DNA from: a bacterium UBA6025
Lineage (GTDB): Bacteria > Patescibacteriota > Saccharimonadia > Saccharimonadales > Saccharimonadaceae
DNA: 7,808 nt
Reading direction: 5' to 3'
NCBI GenBank assembly: GCA_002429375.1
Contig: DIZP01000041.1
Coordinates: 2,486 to 10,293 of the forward strand
Shown: in pieces, positions 1 to 4,705 of the stretch
Layout of the letters: each line of letters starts with the position of its first letter
Position numbering within the stretch: position 1 is the stretch's first letter
Translations under genes and position numbers: made by a program
Notes under the pieces: generated by a model
The model's database searches: none
Seen by the model: the letters and a program-made list of their open reading frames with translations, nothing else
What the model was told of the DNA's origin: nothing

Positions 1-311
1 GTGGCTTTGTGGGTCAGCTTGCTGCCGGTTTTGCCGACCACGGCCGGAATCTTGATGACGATATAGATTGTCAGCAGGATCATGACGACCGCCACGGCGG
101 CCACGAAGATGATGCCGGCCACTGATAGGTCGGCCGGTTGGCTAACAACGGGCGCGGGGGCGACTGGCGGTTGGACGAACTGCTTCATAAAGTCAGATTT
201 CAGCAGCAACGGCAGAAACAGCGCCACGGTCCACAACCATTGCAGCAGGCAGAACAGATAGGCGAGGGCGCCGAGGGTGTTGAGGAGGAGGGATTTGAGG
301 GTTTGGGGCAT
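1..311 (-). CDS. Small two-helix membrane protein, C-terminus beyond left edge
   Basis: An open frame starts at the ATG in 309-311 and runs without a stop to the left edge, giving 103 visible residues. It begins MPQTLKSLLLNTLGALAYLF. The first hydrophobic segment covers about residues 8-37. A proline-rich linker (QPPVAPAPVV, about 47-56) follows, then a second segment at about 63-88 (residues such as AGIIFVAAVAVVMILLTIYI), and a positively charged end with KTGSKLTHK. This looks like a small inner-membrane protein with a short loop between two helices. I do not recognise a family and propose no function. The start lies 11 bases after the stop of the nuclease gene on the same strand, with no clear Shine-Dalgarno sequence, so read-through transcription or coupling is possible. 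Its GC-rich codons contrast with that AT-rich neighbour and match the chromosomal genes at the right of the window. The membrane call is firm; identity is unknown. Confidence 0.7.
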   Translation of the reverse strand, partial: MPQTLKSLLLNTLGALAYLFCLLQWLWTVALFLPLLLKSDFMKQFVQPPVAPAPVVSQPADLSVAGIIFVAAVAVVMILLTIYIVIKIPAVVGKTGSKLTHKA

Positions 312-322
312 AGGGATATGAT

Positions 323-1063
323 CTATAACGCAACTTTTTCGACGATTGCCTTACTTTTGGTGTTAATGTTCTTCTTGATTTTTAGTTTTGGTTTTGGAAA
401 TTCAACTTTTTCGGTAATAATCTGGCACAGTGACGTAGCTACATCCTCCATCTGGAAGTAAATGCCTGTTTGGTCTTTTAGGTCATTACGTAGACGTTTC
501 ACGATTTCCTCAGAGTATAGTAATTTTGATAAATTCACTGGGTTGAGTGCATTGGTCCTTTTCCAGAATGTTTCAAGCTCACCTTTTTCGACAGCACGTT
601 TTGTAAGGTTCCAAAGTAGCCCAGGGGCCTTTTTTAGGTCATCATTATTTAACAAATCAAGCTTGTAGATAAGGGTTGTCGAGATCGGCTTGCCAAAGTT
701 TACTCTGAATAATTGTATCTCTCGGCCGTTCATTAATAATATCCAATCAATTCCTTCATTTGCAGCATAGCTCAGGCTTTGGCGCAGATGCTTTTCGCTC
801 AAATCAAGATCAATCGATTTTACTTCGACAACAAAGTGTTTTTTCCGCTTTAGTTGGATAACGTAGTCAGCGTACTCGGACCTAATTCGATATTCGGTTT
901 TTATTTCGTCCAGCTCTTTATAGCCTAGAATTTCCGTAAGGAAGTTATTGGTCATGATGCGTGTTGCTGATTCGTCGAGTTTTGAGAATTCTTTACGTAG
1001 GTATTTTTTCTTGTAGACACCGAGCTGTCCTTTTAGGTCTTGCAGTTGCTTTTCGGTAGCCAT
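323..1063 (-). CDS. Stand-alone HsdR-N-type nuclease domain protein (PD-(D/E)XK fold)
   Basis: This 246-residue protein resembles the N-terminal nuclease domain of type I restriction R subunits (HSDR_N family) but has no helicase motor. After a basic helical start (KKKYLRKEF) comes the domain core: a conserved helix region with NNFLTEILGYKEL, then IKTEYRI, then YADYVIQL followed by FVVEVKSID. The aspartate of ADY and the E-x-K of VEVKS form the PD-(D/E)XK metal-binding site. LRQSLSYAANEGIDWILLMNG matches the region after the core. The C-terminus is lysine-rich (KPKLKIKKN). I chose the ATG at 1061-1063 because the family-like sequence begins there, and AAGGA lies about 10 bases upstream. An in-frame ATG at 1157-1159 has a much stronger ribosome site and would add 32 residues of unfamiliar sequence; the ATG at 1201 has no ribosome site. 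The gene is AT-rich, like the Panacea operon it diverges from. A role in DNA cleavage or defence is inferred; its partner is not evident. Confidence 0.8.
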   Translation of the reverse strand: MATEKQLQDLKGQLGVYKKKYLRKEFSKLDESATRIMTNNFLTEILGYKELDEIKTEYRIRSEYADYVIQLKRKKHFVVEVKSIDLDLSEKHLRQSLSYAANEGIDWILLMNGREIQLFRVNFGKPISTTLIYKLDLLNNDDLKKAPGLLWNLTKRAVEKGELETFWKRTNALNPVNLSKLLYSEEIVKRLRNDLKDQTGIYFQMEDVATSLCQIITEKVEFPKPKLKIKKNINTKSKAIVEKVAL

Positions 1064-1100
1064 AATTAAATAGATCCTTGTAGTAAAGTTAACTGTCTTT

Positions 1101-1129
1101 ATTAAACTACTAATGGCGTGGAACATCAA
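1101..1129 (-). promoter_or_regulatory. Candidate promoter of the HsdR-N gene
   Basis: On the minus strand TTGATG (1124-1129) is followed after exactly 17 bases by TTTAAT (1101-1106), a fair match to -35 and -10 boxes. Transcription would start near 1094 and give a leader of about 30 bases containing AAGGA before the ATG at 1061-1063. This arrangement favours that start over the one at 1159. An imperfect inverted repeat (GTAGT and AAAG pairing with CTTT and ACTAC, about 1080-1110) overlaps the -10 box and could be an operator. Confidence 0.4.
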
Positions 1130-1156
1130 ATTGGGGCAAAGGTCCGTCGTTTGCAA

Positions 1157-1171
1157 CATGACATCACCTCC
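1157..1171 (-). promoter_or_regulatory. Strong Shine-Dalgarno plus in-frame ATG upstream of the HsdR-N gene
   Basis: The minus strand reads GGAGGTGATGTCATG: a full anti-16S complement 7 bases before an ATG that is in frame with the nuclease gene. It is the best ribosome site in the window. It either starts a 278-residue form of the protein or drives an N-terminal extension on a longer transcript. The extension (MLQTTDLCPNLMFHAISSLI and on) does not look like the family's N-terminus. Confidence 0.5.
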
Positions 1172-1334
1172 AACTGTGATCGTCGATCTCTTCAATCTCA
1201 TTTGTTCTGTTATGGATAAAATAGAAGAAGTGTAAAAAGATGATAAGTGAAACTTTATCCAGATTGTTATTGAACTTACGCTTATGCTATGATATATACG
1301 TGGGCATTATATGGAGTGGAACAATCGGATATAT

Positions 1335-1375
1335 TTCATTTTCCAAGGAATTGTGTTATAATATAAGCATTATAA
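1335..1375 (+). promoter_or_regulatory. Promoter and operator-like repeat of the Panacea operon
   Basis: A perfect TATAAT lies at 1357-1362; the best -35 candidate, TTCATT at 1335-1340 (16-base spacer), is weak. The -10 box lies inside a perfect 7-base inverted repeat, TTATAAT (1356-1362) and ATTATAA (1369-1375), spaced by 6 bases. This covers the -10 and the expected start point, the position expected of an autoregulatory operator. A purine-rich ribosome site (GAGAGGAA, 1383-1390) lies 12 bases before the ATG. Confidence 0.5.
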
Positions 1376-1402
1376 TTACTACGAGAGGAAATAGGCGTTG
1401 AT

Positions 1403-1945
1403 ATGAACATATCATTAGCGAAATTAAAAGCTATAATTCTCTATTTCGCAGAGAACACTAACGCTCAATATCTCGGAAAAGTTAAACTTATGAAACTTTT
1501 CTATTATCTAGATTTTCTACACGTTAAAAGATACGGCACGCCTATAACAGGAGATACATATTTTCATCTAGAGAAAGGGCCTATTCCATCATCAATAATG
1601 AACCTAATTACAGAATTAACGACTGATCCTGAGGCATCTAAGCTTTCTGATGACATAACAATCATTCATCCAGTAGGAACGAGAATGATAAAAATTGAAG
1701 GATTACGCAAGTTTACCGATGCAGACAAGAATCTGTTTGCAAAATCAGAAATTGAAATGCTTGAGCTGGTTGCAAAAAGATTTGGAGATGACTCTACGGA
1801 CCAGGTGGTTGACACCTCTCATAAAGAAGCTCCCTGGAAAGAAACGGAATATGGACAGGTAATTCCATATGAACTTGCAGCACATGATGCGGACTCATTA
1901 TTCGCCGAAGATGAAATAAGACTCTTGCAAGAGATGGCTATTTAG
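1403..1945 (+). CDS. Panacea (SocA/DUF4065) domain protein, probable antitoxin
   Basis: This 180-residue protein is a full Panacea (SocA-like, DUF4065) domain. Typical features are KVKLMKLFYYLDFLHVKRYG (residues 26-45), PITGDTYFHLEKGPIPSSI (47-65) and, near the C-terminus, the conserved DTSHKEAPWKET and IPYELA (137-157). Panacea proteins are known as unusually versatile antitoxins paired with many unrelated toxins, and SocA is also a proteolytic adaptor. The gene has its own promoter with an inverted repeat over the -10 box. The next gene starts 4 bases after its stop, so the two are almost certainly co-expressed, as in toxin-antitoxin pairs. Codons are AT-rich (20 of 60 G/C in 1441-1500), unlike the chromosomal genes on either side, which suggests acquisition. 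Family assignment is firm. The antitoxin role is inferred from the family and the two-gene layout; no DNA-binding domain is fused to the protein. Confidence 0.9.
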   Translation: MNISLAKLKAIILYFAENTNAQYLGKVKLMKLFYYLDFLHVKRYGTPITGDTYFHLEKGPIPSSIMNLITELTTDPEASKLSDDITIIHPVGTRMIKIEGLRKFTDADKNLFAKSEIEMLELVAKRFGDDSTDQVVDTSHKEAPWKETEYGQVIPYELAAHDADSLFAEDEIRLLQEMAI

Positions 1946-1949
1946 TAGA

Positions 1950-2327
1950 ATGGCACCAGCATCCTCATTTGGTGACGTGTTTCTGTATCAAGGTGGTGAC
2001 TACGTGTTTTTTGCAGAAGACATCGAAAACGGCATTGTGTACGCTGGACGAGTTCTTGATAATGAAATGACCGGTAATCTAATCAGAGTGGAAAAAATAA
2101 AGAATCGCCAAGGTGTAGATTTGCATAATTCTCCTATATTCAGCTATGTTATTTTGGGTACTAAAGAATTTGAAAAAAGAGCTGCCAATTGTGGAAGTTC
2201 AGAACTTAACAGTTCTGGTAAATTCAAGGACTGCTTGAATGTTGAAGATATAGAAAATATGAAACAAGAAATAGAAGTCGGACCAGCTCCAAAAGCACTT
2301 AAAGACCTTGTCCGGCTCTTGTCTTAG
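1950..2327 (+). CDS. Unrecognised 125-residue partner of the Panacea protein, candidate toxin
   Basis: I do not recognise this family with confidence. The first two thirds look like a compact beta-rich fold: FGDVFLYQGGDYVFFAED (7-24), IVYAGRVLDNE (29-39), LIRVEKIKNR (44-53) and IFSYVILGTKEFEKRAAN (63-80). The opening GDV-x-L strand and the barrel-like spacing recall MazF/PemK-type proteins, but I cannot see a convincing catalytic set, so this is only a suggestion. The C-terminal part (about 85-125) is polar and probably helical, with the tail PKALKDLVRLLS. There is no signal peptide or membrane segment. The ATG follows the Panacea stop after 4 bases (TAGTAGAATG) with only a weak ribosome site, so translation probably depends on coupling. 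That gives tighter control of the second gene, as expected for a toxin after an antitoxin. An accessory role in the same pathway is the main alternative. Confidence 0.75.
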   Translation: MAPASSFGDVFLYQGGDYVFFAEDIENGIVYAGRVLDNEMTGNLIRVEKIKNRQGVDLHNSPIFSYVILGTKEFEKRAANCGSSELNSSGKFKDCLNVEDIENMKQEIEVGPAPKALKDLVRLLS

Positions 2328-2334
2328 TGTATCT

Positions 2335-2362
2335 AAAAAACCTACGATAAATAAAACCGTAG
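2335..2362 (-). terminator. Weak intrinsic terminator of the DUF1508 gene
   Basis: On the minus strand CTACG (2358-2362) pairs with CGTAG (2342-2346) across an 11-base loop, followed by G and six T residues (2335-2340). It lies 38 bases beyond the stop of the leftward DUF1508 gene and keeps its transcript from running into the convergent Panacea operon. The stem is short. There is no T run on the plus strand, so it does not serve the rightward operon. Confidence 0.45.
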
Positions 2363-2399
2363 AATGGGTACAGCTAATGTTTTACTAGATCTTGGCTAA

Positions 2400-2591
2400 T
2401 TAATTCGCTTCACCGGTTTTGTCGTACACCGGTTTCCCGGCGCTCTGTGACGCGACTATATCGATAGCGTTTCTACACGATTGCTTGCTGGTATACATTT
2501 CTGAGGTTGCAAGTGTTTGATGATTGCCATCACTCTTTATAACCCACCAGTATTGCCTTAGCACTGGATTCTTATAGATTTCGAAATACAT
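2400..2591 (-). CDS. DUF1508 (YegP-like) single-repeat protein
   Basis: This 63-residue protein is one DUF1508 repeat. YFEIYKNP opens the first strand, QYWWVIKSDGNHQTLATSE (14-32) is the strand pair with the typical aromatic and polar pattern, and YTSKQSCRNAIDIV (33-46) is the conserved helix, matching the family's Y-x-SK-x-xC-x-NAI pattern. YegP of E. coli has two such repeats; many bacteria carry single-repeat forms. The molecular role of the family is not established. The start is clear: AAAGGAG (2600-2606, minus) lies 8 bases before the ATG, one of the best ribosome sites in the window. A palindrome lies in its promoter and a weak terminator lies beyond its stop, so it forms its own transcription unit. 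AT-rich composition places it with the acquired patch. Family call is firm; function unknown. Confidence 0.88.
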   Translation of the reverse strand: MYFEIYKNPVLRQYWWVIKSDGNHQTLATSEMYTSKQSCRNAIDIVASQSAGKPVYDKTGEAN

Positions 2592-2599
2592 AGTTAATT

Positions 2600-2643
2600 C
2601 TCCTTTCTGTTTTGATTATGCACATTACTAAGTAGTAATGAAA
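2600..2643 (-). promoter_or_regulatory. DUF1508 gene promoter with perfect palindromic operator
   Basis: Minus-strand boxes are TTTCAT (2638-2643, weak -35), 17 bases, CATAAT (2615-2620, -10), then AAAGGAG (2600-2606) before the ATG at 2591. The spacer is filled by a perfect palindrome, CATTACTAAGTAGTAATG (2623-2640, 8-base arms, 2-base centre). A protein bound there would block RNA polymerase, so a repressor operator is the simplest reading. Confidence 0.5.
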
Positions 2644-2747
2644 TACATATTAATTTTAGTAGTGGGTCTGTTGTGGAAAAGTTGCGGGATACAAAGGACG
2701 GTTCTTTGTATATCGTGAAATGTTTTGTAATATTTATATTTTACTAA

Positions 2748-2835
2748 GGTGAAAGGACATCGCTGCGCTCCTCCGCTTGCTGGTGAAAATATGTAAACAC
2801 ATTTTCACTGCGCTGCGCTTCGCCAAACCTTCGAC
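2748..2835 (+). repeat. Split direct copy of the tRNA-Pro T-arm (unit A)
   Basis: GGTGAAAGGAC (2748-2758) is identical to 2930-2940 in the tRNA gene, and CAAACCTTCGAC (2824-2835) is identical to 2942-2953. In the tRNA these two words are adjacent, separated by a single T; here 65 bases (2759-2823) lie between. The order and orientation are kept, so this reads as a degenerate tRNA 3'-end copy interrupted by an insertion. Confidence 0.6.
2759..2823. repeat. 65-base insert with hairpin and 9-base direct repeats
   Basis: CGCTGCGCT occurs at 2761-2769 and again at 2811-2819. Between them GTGAAAA (2783-2789) pairs with TTTTCAC (2802-2808), continued by TGT/ACA around an AAAC loop, with two bulged bases. 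The hairpin arm GGTGAAA (2782-2788) repeats the acceptor-stem word of the tRNA. It could be a small non-autonomous element or a recombination scar. Confidence 0.5.
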
Positions 2836-2866
2836 TATTTTTGCTTTGCAAAAAGTCGCAGGTTTG
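2824..2866. repeat. Long imperfect hairpin joining repeat units A and B
   Basis: Arms pair as CAAACCT (2824-2830) with AGGTTTG (2860-2866), CGAC (2832-2835) with GTCG (2855-2858), and TTTTTGC (2838-2844) with GCAAAAA (2848-2854), closing on a TTT loop. One mismatch and a two-base bulge interrupt it. The outer parts are oppositely oriented pieces of the tRNA-Pro T-arm. Confidence 0.7.
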
Positions 2867-2903
2867 GGTCATTTTACACCCGGGGACCAAATAAAGAGAC
2901 CGT
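2855..2903 (+). repeat. Inverted degenerate copy of the tRNA-Pro 3' end and trailer (unit B)
   Basis: Read on the plus strand, 2855-2903 aligns with the minus strand of 2909-2953, which is the T-arm, 3' acceptor strand, CCA and first trailer bases of tRNA-Pro. By my hand alignment 40 of 45 aligned positions match, with two gaps (1 and 3 bases, both in the acceptor part). Blocks such as AGGTTTG, GACCAAATAAA and AGACCGT are exact. This makes the tRNA 3' half and the following sequence one large imperfect palindrome. Confidence 0.75.
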
Positions 2904-2926
2904 GCAAGACGGTCTATTTATTTGGT
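2886..2926 (-). terminator. Palindromic trailer of tRNA-Pro, likely terminator, including the ACCA end
   Basis: The two arms (2886-2903 and 2909-2926) are 18 bases with a single mismatch and a 5-base loop. In the tRNA direction the core is AGACCGT, CTTGC, ACGGTCT followed by CTTTATTT, a modest terminator. The outermost bases of the upstream arm are the ACCA end of the tRNA itself, which pair with TGGT at the far side. Confidence 0.6.
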
Positions 2927-2998
2927 CGGGGTGAAAGGACTCAAACCTTCGACCTCTCGGTCCCAAACCGAGCGCGCTATCAACTGCGCCACACCCCG
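2923..2998 (-). tRNA. tRNA-Pro(UGG), CCA encoded
   Basis: The minus strand folds as a full cloverleaf: acceptor CGGGGTG with CACCCCG, D-stem GCGC/GCGC, anticodon stem CTCGG/CCGAG with loop TTTGGGA (anticodon TGG, proline), variable loop AGGTC, T-stem GAAGG/CCTTT (one G-T pair), discriminator A and an encoded CCA. C1-G72 with A73 is the bacterial proline identity pattern. Two details are unusual. The D-loop is AGTTGATA, so position 19 is A; the T-loop is TTTGAGT, so position 56 is T. The normally near-invariant G19-C56 elbow pair would thus be A19-U56, still a Watson-Crick pair. T54, T55, A58, G18, T8, A14 and the G15-C48 pair are in place. The 3' end lies within a palindrome and is copied nearby. 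I read the gene as functional. Confidence 0.95.
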
Positions 2999-3026
2999 AT
3001 AACACTTTTACGAGTGTACCTGACAG

Positions 3027-3055
3027 ATTATAGCCCATTATGGTTCATATTTCCA
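3027..3055 (-). promoter_or_regulatory. Promoter of tRNA-Pro
   Basis: The minus strand has TGGAAA (3050-3055, 4 of 6 matches to the -35 consensus), 17 bases, then a perfect TATAAT (3027-3032). Transcription would start near 3020 and give a 5' leader of about 20 bases before the mature tRNA. Confidence 0.6.
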
Positions 3056-3136
3056 GTGGTAGTCTGCGTTGTGGGCGGGTTTCTCAGAATTTGCTCAGAA
3101 GACCAGAACGCGATATGATAAGGGGTAATTACGACA

Positions 3137-4705
3137 ATGAAAAATACTATTTCAAAGCTACTCGTCAAACTGCGCGCCACCCCTGGCCTGGATTGGATCG
3201 TTCTGGCGCTCGGGCTAGTTGTCTTTACGCTGCTGGTGTTGCACAGCATCACGGCCTCAACCATCTGGTTTGACGAAGCCTTCAGCGCTTATATTTCCCA
3301 GTTCAGCTTCTTTGACATCGCCCGCTATACGGCGACCGACGTTCATCCGCCGTTGTATTACTGGCTCTTAAAACTGTGGACGGAATTTTTTGGCACGACC
3401 GAGCTGGCCTTCCGTTCGCTCAGCCTGCTATTCGGCACCACGACCATCGCGGCCGGCTTTCTGTTGGTCCGGCGCCTGTTCGGTCGCCGCGCCGCCTGGG
3501 TCAGCCTACTGTTGCTAATCATCTCGCCGATGCTGATCCGTTACAGCCAAGAAGCTCGTATGTACACCCTGGCAGCGACCATCGCCCTCAGCGCTACTTA
3601 CGTGTTGACTGTGGCGGTCGAGTCAAAACAGCGCCGTTGGTGGGTTCTGTACGGAATCCTTGTCAGCCTCGGTATGTGGATACACTATTTTACCGCTCTC
3701 GTGTGGTTGGCCCATTGGGCCTGGCGTGCGGTTGTCGTCCGCCAATCGGGTGTCCGGGGCAAAAAATATTGGCAAGCCTTCTTCAGCAAAGACTGGCTGG
3801 TCGCCCATATCATCGCCGTCGGCCTGTTCTTGCCGTGGCTCCCCTTTATGGCCGTTCAGTTGGCCAGCATCCAGGGCACGGGCTTTTGGATTCCACTGGT
3901 CAGCGCCGACACGTTGACTAACTATTTGACGAACGTCTTGTTCTATCTGGAGCACGACAAGGCCCAGGGGTGGTACAGCCTGGCACTGGCGCTCATCGTG
4001 ACGCTGTTGGGGATCATCGGCTTCAAGCTGTACCGGTCGTTTAACACCAAGCAGCGTCAAAACTATCTACTCCTGATTGCGATAGCGTTTGTGCCGGTGT
4101 TGTTGCTGTTTATCGTCTCGCTGCCGCCGCTCAAATCGTCGTTCGTGGAGCGCTACTTGATTCCGTCAATCGCTGGCTTCTCACTGGTGGCGGGCGTTAC
4201 GCTGGCGCTGGGGATGACCAAGTGCAAACCAGTCTGGCGCGCCGCCGCGGTCGGTCTGATCGCCGTCAGTATGCTGGTTGGGATCGGCAACGTCTACTAT
4301 TACGGTAACTACAGCAAAACCAACGCCATCAAGATTACGACCGGTGAAGTCGTCAAGCAGATTCAGGTCCGGGGCCAGCCCGGCGAGCCGATTATTTCCC
4401 AATCGCCGTGGATGTTCTACGAAGCCGTTTTTTATACCAGCGCCAGCCACCCGGTCTATTTTATCGATGCTAACACCGACTATATTTTCGGGTCGCTTAA
4501 TATGTTGAAGGACAATGACCAGCACAAGATCAAAAATCTGGCCGCTTTTACCGCCGCCCATCCCGTGGTCTGGTATATCGGCAACAGCACCGAACGGCCA
4601 ATCACGTCACCAGTTCCAAGCTGGAAAGAGCTGCAGCGCTTTACGATCTACGACTCGATCAGTCAAAAATCCCCGTATGGTGCCATTCAGTACCGAACTG
4701 ACTAA
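3137..4705 (+). CDS. GT39-family membrane glycosyltransferase (PMT_2/ArnT-like)
   Basis: This 522-residue polytopic membrane protein belongs to the GT-C glycosyltransferases, which move a sugar from a lipid-phosphate carrier onto a protein, lipid or glycan at the outer face of the membrane. The first helix is at about 20-40. The first external loop has the metal-site acidic pair in WFDEAFSAY (D46, E47) and the family signature TDVHPPLYYWLLKLW (67-81), followed by R93 and G100. IRYSQEARMYTL (134-145) is another conserved loop. Further helices run to about residue 390, and the last 120 or so residues form a small non-membrane domain. Sugar and acceptor cannot be told from sequence. AGGGG lies about 11 bases before the ATG. 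Its stop TAA overlaps the TAG of the convergent acyltransferase gene (shared CTAA), leaving no room for a terminator. Codons are GC-rich (39 of 60 in 3421-3480), unlike the patch left of the tRNA. Confidence 0.88.
   Translation: MKNTISKLLVKLRATPGLDWIVLALGLVVFTLLVLHSITASTIWFDEAFSAYISQFSFFDIARYTATDVHPPLYYWLLKLWTEFFGTTELAFRSLSLLFGTTTIAAGFLLVRRLFGRRAAWVSLLLLIISPMLIRYSQEARMYTLAATIALSATYVLTVAVESKQRRWWVLYGILVSLGMWIHYFTALVWLAHWAWRAVVVRQSGVRGKKYWQAFFSKDWLVAHIIAVGLFLPWLPFMAVQLASIQGTGFWIPLVSADTLTNYLTNVLFYLEHDKAQGWYSLALALIVTLLGIIGFKLYRSFNTKQRQNYLLLIAIAFVPVLLLFIVSLPPLKSSFVERYLIPSIAGFSLVAGVTLALGMTKCKPVWRAAAVGLIAVSMLVGIGNVYYYGNYSKTNAIKITTGEVVKQIQVRGQPGEPIISQSPWMFYEAVFYTSASHPVYFIDANTDYIFGSLNMLKDNDQHKIKNLAAFTAAHPVVWYIGNSTERPITSPVPSWKELQRFTIYDSISQKSPYGAIQYRTD

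Larger units (their letters stand above)
1064..1402. other. Divergent intergenic region between nuclease and Panacea operon
   Basis: This 339-base AT-rich gap carries the control signals of two divergent transcripts: the nuclease promoter and alternative start on the left, and the Panacea operon promoter with its operator-like repeat on the right. A further weak rightward promoter can be read as TTGAAC (1270-1275), 17 bases, TATATA (1293-1298). GGATAAA (1214-1220) and TTTATCC (1254-1260) form a widely spaced inverted repeat. I see no RNA gene or further coding frame in it. Confidence 0.5.
2592..2922. other. Gene-free, repeat-rich region between DUF1508 gene and tRNA-Pro
   Basis: This 331-base stretch has no credible gene. 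Left to right it holds the DUF1508 promoter and palindrome, an inverted repeat ATACAAAG (2689-2696) and CTTTGTAT (2704-2711) with a 7-base loop, and then from 2748 a run of direct and inverted copies of the tRNA-Pro 3' end that reaches the tRNA itself. Its complexity is all in DNA or RNA secondary structure. Confidence 0.7.

Noticed and set aside
138..668. Rightward open frames over the membrane-protein and nuclease genes
   Set aside because: They are antisense to genes with clear membrane or nuclease features, and their peptides have low-complexity composition typical of shadow frames.
2748..2926. Repeat cluster as a CRISPR array
   Set aside because: The copies differ in orientation, length and spacing, and they match a tRNA; no cas gene is present.
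2748..2940. The 11-base tRNA match at 2748-2758 as a classic integrase att site
   Set aside because: The match is short and split from its continuation, an inverted copy lies between it and the tRNA, only about 170 bases separate the copies, and no integrase gene is in view.
2777..3118. Rightward open frame of 113 codons crossing the tRNA gene
   Set aside because: It runs antisense through tRNA-Pro and its hairpins, has no ribosome site, and its peptide is the translation of structural RNA and repeats.
3376..4561. Several open frames inside the glycosyltransferase gene on both strands
   Set aside because: They overlap a complete, well-matched GT39 protein; GC-rich codons leave other frames open by chance.
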